Source: Scatosoma sp045576335
Lineage (GTDB): Bacteria; Bacillota; Clostridia; Christensenellales; Borkfalkiaceae
Length of the DNA stretch: 9,199 nt
NCBI GenBank assembly: GCA_045576335.1
Contig: JAZNGH010000004.1
Span: 1 to 9,199, forward strand
Direction of reading: 5' to 3'
The notes under the pieces: generated by a model
The model's database searches: none
The model's input: only the letters and a program-made list of their open reading frames with translations
Told to the model about the DNA's origin: nothing
Shown here: one piece after another, positions 4,835-9,199 of the stretch
Numbering within the stretch: position 1 is the stretch's first letter
Layout of the letters: every line of letters starts with the position of its first letter
Translations under genes and position numbers: made by a program

Positions 4835-5584
4835 ATGAACAGCAAAAAATTATGGCAAGCATTTTTCATCATTTTCGCGTACTTGGTTTTTACGGCGGTA
4901 ATTTCCTACGCGGCGGCGCGGCTCGCCGCCGTCCTTTCCCTGCCTTGGGGCGTTCCGCTTGGCGTGGGCGTCGCGCTTTGGGTGGCAACGCTCGTTTTGT
5001 ATCTGTGCCGTGAAAAGGTGCGTTTTGCTTCCTTTTTCGCCTTATTCGTGTGTATGCTTGGGAGCAGTTTTTTGATTGCCGCGTATATCGTAGGCACGAA
5101 CAGCTCTATTTCCCTCGTTGCGTTGCTTTTGACCGCCGTATTTTGCGGCGCGTGCTATCCTTTATATATGCTTTTGCTCACCGCTCCCTTAAAATCGCGG
5201 TTGTGGTTCGTAATTCTTTCCTTTATCCTGTGGATTGCGGGAAGCGTTTTGCTCGGTGTGTTCCTTTCCCCCGTGCTTTTGCAGGGCTTAAACCTGCCCG
5301 CCGATTTCGGCACGTTTTTGCTGTTTTTCTACCTGCTTTTGGGGTCTATGGCAATCGGCTCCGTCCTGCCCGCCGAGGACTTTTCGGATATGGCGGCGAC
5401 CCTGCTCGCGCCCGCGCTTTGCGCGACCTTTTTTATCGGCGTAATCGTCGTCGTTGCGCTTGCGTGTGGGGATAGCGGGGATTGCGATTGCAGTTGCGGC
5501 GATTGTTTTGGCGATTGCGGCAGCTTTGATGGCACGAGCTATAAAAAGAAACAAAATACGACTATGCAAAAGCTTTCTCAATAA
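4835..5584 (+). CDS. Hypothetical multi-spanning membrane protein with a cysteine-rich C-terminal tail
   Basis: I do not recognise a family. 249 residues with about seven hydrophobic segments (roughly 8-30, 38-58, 64-86, 92-117, 122-148, 158-178 and 186-210), so an integral membrane protein. After the last helix comes a short tail rich in Cys, Gly and Asp, with cysteines at 211, 217, 219, 221, 224 and 228 (C-x5-C-x-C-x-C-x2-C-x3-C), then a Lys-rich end. Six cysteines among acidic residues could bind a metal ion or form disulfides; which applies depends on which side of the membrane the tail lies, which I cannot settle. The start at 4835 has AGAGGTGG just upstream. It shares a divergent promoter region with the lipid-linked-sugar glycosyltransferase, so an envelope role is possible. 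A bidirectional terminator follows. Confidence 0.82.
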   Translation: MNSKKLWQAFFIIFAYLVFTAVISYAAARLAAVLSLPWGVPLGVGVALWVATLVLYLCREKVRFASFFALFVCMLGSSFLIAAYIVGTNSSISLVALLLTAVFCGACYPLYMLLLTAPLKSRLWFVILSFILWIAGSVLLGVFLSPVLLQGLNLPADFGTFLLFFYLLLGSMAIGSVLPAEDFSDMAATLLAPALCATFFIGVIVVVALACGDSGDCDCSCGDCFGDCGSFDGTSYKKKQNTTMQKLSQ

Positions 5585-5596
5585 CGACGGAATATC

Positions 5597-5632
5597 AAAA
5601 CGCCCAACCGTTTGCACGGTTGGGCGTTTTTT
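5597..5632. terminator. Bidirectional intrinsic terminator between convergent genes
   Basis: A perfect 10-bp GC-rich stem CGCCCAACCG / CGGTTGGGCG with loop TTTGCA is flanked by AAAA on the left and TTTTTT on the right. It ends transcription of the membrane-protein gene on the plus strand and, with the flanking A-run read as T on the other strand, of pnp on the minus strand (stop at 5643). Confidence 0.93.
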
Positions 5633-5642
5633 ATTCTTTCGA

Positions 5643-7742
5643 TTAGTCCATTTTTTCAAGCAAGCGCAAGTCGATACCCTTTTCGCCGATTTTTATAATT
5701 TCCACCTTTACCTTGTCGCCGATATTGAGCACGTCCTCTACTTGGTTTACTCTCTGCTCGGAAAGCTTGGAGATGTGAATCATACCGTCCTTACCGGGCG
5801 CAAACTCAACGAACGCACCGACCTTGGACAGAATACGAACGACCACGCCCACGAACATATCGCCGACCTCGGGGTCGTGTGCAATCGATTCCACGATAGC
5901 CTTCGCGCGGTTTGCGTTCGCCACGTCGCCGAAGCAAGCGATACATACCGTACCGTCCTCCTCGATATCGATTTTCGTACCCGTCTGTTCAATGATTTTA
6001 TTGATGACCTTACCCTGCTTACCAACGACGTCACCGATCTTTTCGGGGTTGATTTTGAAGGTAATAATTTTGGGCGCGTAGGGCGAAAGCTCGTCCTTAA
6101 CAGCAGGGATACATTCAAGCATTTTGCCAAGGATATGGCGTCTTGCCTCCTGTGCCTGTGCGATTGCATCAAGCATAATCTGCTCGGAAATACCTTTGAT
6201 TTTGATATCCATTTGGATAGCCGTGATACCCTTTTCCGTACCCGCTACCTTGAAGTCCATATCGCCAAGGAAGTCTTCAAGACCTTGAATATCCGTCATA
6301 ATGACGTATTTGCCCGTTTCAGGATCTTTGATAAGACCCATAGCGCAACCTGCAACGGGTGCTTTAATGGGCACGCCCGCGTCCATAAGCGACATAGTAG
6401 AACCGCAAACGGAAGCCATCGACGACGAACCGTTGGAGGACATAATGTCGGACACGACGCGAATCGCGTACGGGAATTCTTCGGGCGAGGGAATTACGGG
6501 AACGAGCGCGCGTTCTGCAAGCGCACCGTGACCGATTTCACGGCGACCGGGGCTGCGAAGGGGTTTCGCTTCGCCCGTGGAATAGCCGGGGAAATTGTAC
6601 TGGTGCATATATCTCTTTTCTTCTTCCTCGTCAAGACCTTCCATTCTCTGTGCTTCGCCGAGCATACCCAGCGTACAGGTGGTAAGCGCTTGCGTTTGAC
6701 CGCGCGTGAACACCGCCGAGCCGTGCACTCTGGGCAACACGCCGTGCTCGCACCAGATAGGACGAACTTCTTTGAGCGTTCTGCCGTCGGGACGAATACC
6801 TTTATCAAAAATCTTCGCACGAACGATACCCTTTACGATATAGTAAATGGAATCCTTTACCTCGCGCATTTGATCGGGATAGATTTCCGCGAAATGCTCG
6901 ATAATTTCCTTTTCCGCCGCCGCTTGACGAGCTTGTCTTTCCTGACGGTCGAAAGTATCCAAAGCCGTTTCCAGCTTTTCGTAGCCGTACGCTTTAACCG
7001 CCGCGTCAAGCTCTTCGGGGATATGGTAAAATTCCATTTCCTTCTTGGGCTTGCCCGCAACCTTTGCAATTTCTTCGATCCAAGCGCAAATCTTCTTGAT
7101 TTCTTCGTGACCGTACATAATCGCGCCGACCATTTCCGCATCGGTAACTTCGTTTGCGCCTGCTTCGATCATCAAAATCGCGTCCTTCGTACCTGCAAGG
7201 TTGAGGTGGATCGCGCTCTTTGCTCTCTCTTCTACGTTGGGGTTGATAACGTACTGACCGTCAACCATACCCACAACGACCGAACCCGTAGGACCTGCCC
7301 AAGGGATATCGGAGATGGAAAGCGCGACGGACGAGCCGATCATAGCCAAAGGCTCGGGTGCGATATCGGGGTCAACGGAAAGCGCGGTCGCAACCACGAC
7401 TACGTCGTTGAAAATTCCTTTCGGGAACAGGGGACGGATAGGTCTGTCAATCAAACGGCTGGTCAAGATCGCCTTATCGGACGCTCTGCCCTCGCGTTTT
7501 TTGAAGCCGCCGGGGATTTTACCTACGGCGAACATTTTTTCTTCGTAGTCTACGGAAAGGGGGAAGAAATCCATACCCTCTCTCGCCGTTTCGCTCATAC
7601 ATACGGTAACGTTTACCGCGGTGTCACCGCAACGCACCAAGCACGCGCCGTTCGCTTGCTCGGCATATTTACCAAGCTCTACGATAAGCTCTTTACCCGC
7701 GTATTCCGTTTTGAATACTTTGCTGTTTTCTAAATTTGGCAT
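5643..7742 (-). CDS. pnp: Polyribonucleotide nucleotidyltransferase (PNPase)
   Basis: Phosphorolytic 3'-to-5' exoribonuclease of mRNA decay; forms a ring-shaped homotrimer. 699 residues, the normal length. RNase PH domain 1 spans about 15-145, with GGFKKREGRASDKAILTSR at 78-96. A helical linker spans about 200-310. RNase PH domain 2 spans about 318-540, with GIRPDGR (315-321), FTRGQTQAL (345-353), GRREIGHGALAERAL (399-413) and the catalytic-site stretch GDMDFKVAGT (493-502). A KH domain spans about 558-618 with its GxxG loop GKQG (574-577). An S1 RNA-binding domain spans about 625-695 (GVVVRILSKVGAFVEF ... GKDGMIHIS). The start at 7742 (MPNLENSKVF) has an AAGGAGAA ribosome binding site; the longer open frame upstream is leader sequence. 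It follows rpsO, the classic neighbour. Confidence 0.98.
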   Translation of the reverse strand: MPNLENSKVFKTEYAGKELIVELGKYAEQANGACLVRCGDTAVNVTVCMSETAREGMDFFPLSVDYEEKMFAVGKIPGGFKKREGRASDKAILTSRLIDRPIRPLFPKGIFNDVVVVATALSVDPDIAPEPLAMIGSSVALSISDIPWAGPTGSVVVGMVDGQYVINPNVEERAKSAIHLNLAGTKDAILMIEAGANEVTDAEMVGAIMYGHEEIKKICAWIEEIAKVAGKPKKEMEFYHIPEELDAAVKAYGYEKLETALDTFDRQERQARQAAAEKEIIEHFAEIYPDQMREVKDSIYYIVKGIVRAKIFDKGIRPDGRTLKEVRPIWCEHGVLPRVHGSAVFTRGQTQALTTCTLGMLGEAQRMEGLDEEEEKRYMHQYNFPGYSTGEAKPLRSPGRREIGHGALAERALVPVIPSPEEFPYAIRVVSDIMSSNGSSSMASVCGSTMSLMDAGVPIKAPVAGCAMGLIKDPETGKYVIMTDIQGLEDFLGDMDFKVAGTEKGITAIQMDIKIKGISEQIMLDAIAQAQEARRHILGKMLECIPAVKDELSPYAPKIITFKINPEKIGDVVGKQGKVINKIIEQTGTKIDIEEDGTVCIACFGDVANANRAKAIVESIAHDPEVGDMFVGVVVRILSKVGAFVEFAPGKDGMIHISKLSEQRVNQVEDVLNIGDKVKVEIIKIGEKGIDLRLLEKMD

Positions 7743-7782
7743 TGTAAAAATTCTCCTTGTCTTATAATTCTTTTTTGTTCTT

Positions 7783-7856
7783 GTCCGCCCGTGTCGCCCG
7801 ACGACGGACGGTGGCTCTCGTTTCGGGCGAGAAAACAAGCTTATGCCGAGGCTTGT
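7783..7856 (-). promoter_or_regulatory. Structured pnp leader
   Basis: The roughly 160 nt between the rpsO terminator and pnp are G+C-rich and hold at least three short hairpins: ACAAGC / GCTTGT (7835-7856), TCTCG / CGAGA (7816-7832) and GTCG / CGAC (7793-7805), or alternatively a longer GTCCG / CGGAC pairing (7783-7809). In Escherichia coli PNPase represses itself through an RNase III-cut leader hairpin. A similar role here is inference. No convincing separate promoter was seen in the leader, so expression may rely on read-through from rpsO. Confidence 0.4.
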
Positions 7857-7904
7857 CCTCTTTCCCTCACGCTTTTGAGTTGCATTGAAACTGCTCCTTA
7901 TCAC

Positions 7905-7932
7905 AAAAAAAGGCGAGTTAAAATAACCCGCC
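7905..7932 (-). terminator. Intrinsic terminator between rpsO and pnp
   Basis: On the minus strand, a 9-bp stem GGCGGGTTA / TAACTCGCC (one G-U pair) with a 3-nt loop is followed by seven T. It lies 14 nt past the rpsO stop. It would end most rpsO transcripts and let only a fraction continue into pnp, as in the Escherichia coli rpsO-pnp unit. Confidence 0.9.
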
Positions 7933-7946
7933 CTTTCGTGCTTGCA

Positions 7947-8201
7947 TTATTTACGAAGACCCAACGCTTCAATAATCGCTCTGTATCTTGCGATATCTTT
8001 CTCTTTAAGATAGTCAAGCAAGCCTCTGCGCTTACCTACCATCTTCAAAAGCCCGCGACGGGAGTGGTTGTCCTGCTTATGAGCCTTCAAGTGCTCGTTG
8101 AGGTGATTGATTCTCTCCGTCAAGAGCGCGATTTGTACTTCGGGCGAACCCGTGTCGCCTTCGTGGATTGCGAATTTTGCAATGATTTCATTTTTTTCCA
8201 T
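7947..8201 (-). CDS. rpsO: 30S ribosomal protein S15
   Basis: Primary 16S rRNA-binding protein of the small-subunit platform. 84 residues against the usual 88-89; the N-terminus is slightly short and the rest is standard. Family signatures are present: DTGSPEVQIALLTERI (16-31), LNEHLKAHKQDNHSRRGLL (34-52) and KRRGLLDYLK (57-66). The start at 8201 has AGGAGG about ten bases upstream. It has its own promoter (8284-8312), a structured leader and a terminator before pnp. Confidence 0.98.
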   Translation of the reverse strand: MEKNEIIAKFAIHEGDTGSPEVQIALLTERINHLNEHLKAHKQDNHSRRGLLKMVGKRRGLLDYLKEKDIARYRAIIEALGLRK

Positions 8202-8219
8202 TTCTTTTTATCCTCCTAT

Positions 8220-8271
8220 GGAACGTATCTCGTACCGCAAAGGGAAACGTGGAGATTCGATTCTCTTTGCG
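8220..8271 (-). promoter_or_regulatory. Structured rpsO leader, candidate S15 autoregulatory RNA
   Basis: The leader of about 75 nt folds by eye into an outer helix CGCAAAG / CTTTGCG (8265-8271 with 8236-8242) enclosing a small hairpin GAGA / TCTC. It is followed by a second hairpin GGTACG / CGTTCC (8231-8236 with 8220-8225, one mismatch) ending just before the AGGAGG site. S15 represses its own mRNA through leader structures that differ between bacterial groups. This layout fits such a switch, but I cannot match it to a described class. Confidence 0.5.
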
Positions 8272-8283
8272 ACCGTTATTATT

Positions 8284-8312
8284 ATTCTACCACAAAATTT
8301 TGAGAATGTAAA
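8284..8312 (-). promoter_or_regulatory. Sigma-A promoter of rpsO
   Basis: On the minus strand, TTTACA (8307-8312), a 17-bp spacer and TAGAAT (8284-8289). Transcription would start near 8277, giving a leader of about 75 nt. No terminator is evident after the preceding hemZ-like gene, so read-through may add to rpsO expression. Confidence 0.75.
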
Positions 8313-8347
8313 ACAATTTTGCCGTCTTTTTTCGTTTTTTTCGCGCT

Positions 8348-9199
8348 TTATTCGAAAAATTTGCGTTTTTTGACAATCAATTCGTCGATATTTTCAATAT
8401 ACGTCCTTAAATCCTTCTGGGAAGCGAAACGGGTGATAAGTCCCTTTTCCGTAAACACGCGCTTGGAAATCGCGTTCGCGCCTACGGCGAGATTATCCGC
8501 CGTTTCCTCCATAACGTCCACGTTATACACGCACGCTTTATTCGGCTTCGTCCAGCCTACGTTCTCGTTGTTTCCCGCTTGGTATTTTTGGCGGTACATA
8601 TAGTAAGGTACATACCCTGCCGCCGACAAAATCTCACGCGAAACGGATACCATCGCTTGCACCGAATCGTTTTCCACACGGGAAATCTCTTCCTTGAGCT
8701 TTGCCCCGCTCTTCAAAGACAAACAATGCACCGTGATATTGTCCGCGCCCGTTTCGACCGCTCGAAGAACGCTCTCGCGGAAGGTTTCCACGTCCTCGTC
8801 TTCAAGCCCTGCAAACAAGTCCACGTTGATGATAAAGCCGTATTTCTCCGACATCTCAAAGGCACGGTAAATATCCGCTTCCGTGTGTCTGCGCCCTATC
8901 TTTTGCAAAGTCTCGTCGGAAAAGCTTTGGGGGTTGATGCAAATCCTCGTCACGCCGTAGTCCTTCAAAAGACGGAGCTTGTCCTCGCTGAATGCGTCGG
9001 GTCTGCCTGCCTCCACGGTGTATTCCGCCGTCGGCGCAAGCGTTTTATAGATGCCGTCCACCCCTTGCAAAACCCTCTTTAATTCAGGCGTGTCGAGCGC
9101 AAAGGGCGTACCGCCCCCGATATAGACGGAGCGAAGGTTACCCACGCTCTCTTTTGCGGCGAGCAGCTCCTTATCCAAACAATCGAGATAGGCAGGCAA
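8348..9199 (-). CDS. hemZ: HemZ-like radical SAM protein (coproporphyrinogen dehydrogenase family), C-terminal part, cut by the window edge
   Basis: Oxygen-independent coproporphyrinogen III oxidase-like radical SAM enzyme, cytoplasmic. The 283 visible codons cover the region after the iron-sulfur motif. They include YIGGGTP (26-32), EYTVEAGRPD (59-68), INPQSFSDETLQKIGRRHT (88-106), NVDLFAGLED (125-134), TVHCLSLKSGAKL (156-168) and the HemZ-type stretches YYMYRQKYQAGNNENVGW and CVYNVDVMEETADNLAVGANAISKR. The EAGRPD and YRQK-AGN-ENVG signatures favour HemZ over HemN/HemW. The CxxxCxxC cluster motif and true start lie beyond the right edge. Residue numbers count from the edge, where a TTG codon is internal, not a start. 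Whether HemZ proteins truly act on coproporphyrinogen in anaerobes is uncertain. No clear terminator separates it from rpsO. Confidence 0.9.
   Translation of the reverse strand: MPAYLDCLDKELLAAKESVGNLRSVYIGGGTPFALDTPELKRVLQGVDGIYKTLAPTAEYTVEAGRPDAFSEDKLRLLKDYGVTRICINPQSFSDETLQKIGRRHTEADIYRAFEMSEKYGFIINVDLFAGLEDEDVETFRESVLRAVETGADNITVHCLSLKSGAKLKEEISRVENDSVQAMVSVSREILSAAGYVPYYMYRQKYQAGNNENVGWTKPNKACVYNVDVMEETADNLAVGANAISKRVFTEKGLITRFASQKDLRTYIENIDELIVKKRKFFE

Noticed and set aside
4705..4872. N-terminal extension of the glycosyltransferase with a hydrophobic segment
   Set aside because: The extension spans a perfect-consensus promoter and the divergent gene's promoter. The GT2 domain begins directly at the SD-preceded ATG 4704.
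5454..7733. A 759-codon plus-strand open frame covering nearly all of pnp and the end of the membrane-protein gene
   Set aside because: It is the antisense of an unmistakable full-length PNPase. Its product is low-quality (His/Arg/Asn-rich, no recognisable domain) and starts inside another gene. The open frame reflects codon choice in pnp.

Overview
The window looks like chromosomal DNA from an anaerobic, endospore-forming member of the Bacillota (Clostridia-like). The evidence is a sporulation-specific sigma factor (sigG), a Gram-positive-type DnaK, an rpsO-pnp pair and a HemZ-type radical-SAM gene, all with strong AGGAGG-type ribosome binding sites. Core genes are of moderate G+C by eye. 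I cannot name a genus; an uncultured gut clostridium is a guess.

Layout from left to right. (1) 1-778, minus: the 5' part of dnaK, running off the left edge. (2) About 780-2880: an AT-rich islet unlike its flanks. It holds two overlapping minus-strand genes, a small very basic protein with a tail resembling polymorphic-toxin tips, followed by a very acidic protein that is a plausible immunity partner. Divergent from them is a plus-strand gene for a predicted DNA-binding regulator with two ribbon-helix-helix-like segments and a WYL-like C-terminus. The 211-bp divergent intergenic region carries two good housekeeping promoters and a cluster of TTGTA half-sites overlapping both. (3) 2859-5632: sigG and a GtrB/DPM1-like membrane glycosyltransferase on the minus strand. 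Divergent from the latter is a multi-spanning membrane protein with a Cys/Gly/Asp-rich tail. (4) 5643-9199, minus: pnp, rpsO and the 3' part of a hemZ-like gene. The order of transcription is hemZ, rpsO, pnp, with a terminator between rpsO and pnp and structured leaders before both.

How the parts fit. Most of the window is housekeeping: chaperone, forespore transcription, lipid-linked sugar transfer, mRNA decay and a ribosomal protein. The stretch most likely to be undescribed is the islet at 931-2852. I read it as a self-contained, self-regulated accessory module: a candidate toxin/immunity pair under a divergent RHH-WYL-like regulator that probably also controls itself and may be translated from a leaderless mRNA. 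Secondary points are the Cys-rich membrane protein sharing a symmetric control region with the glycosyltransferase, and a compact structured rpsO leader that could be an S15 autoregulatory element.
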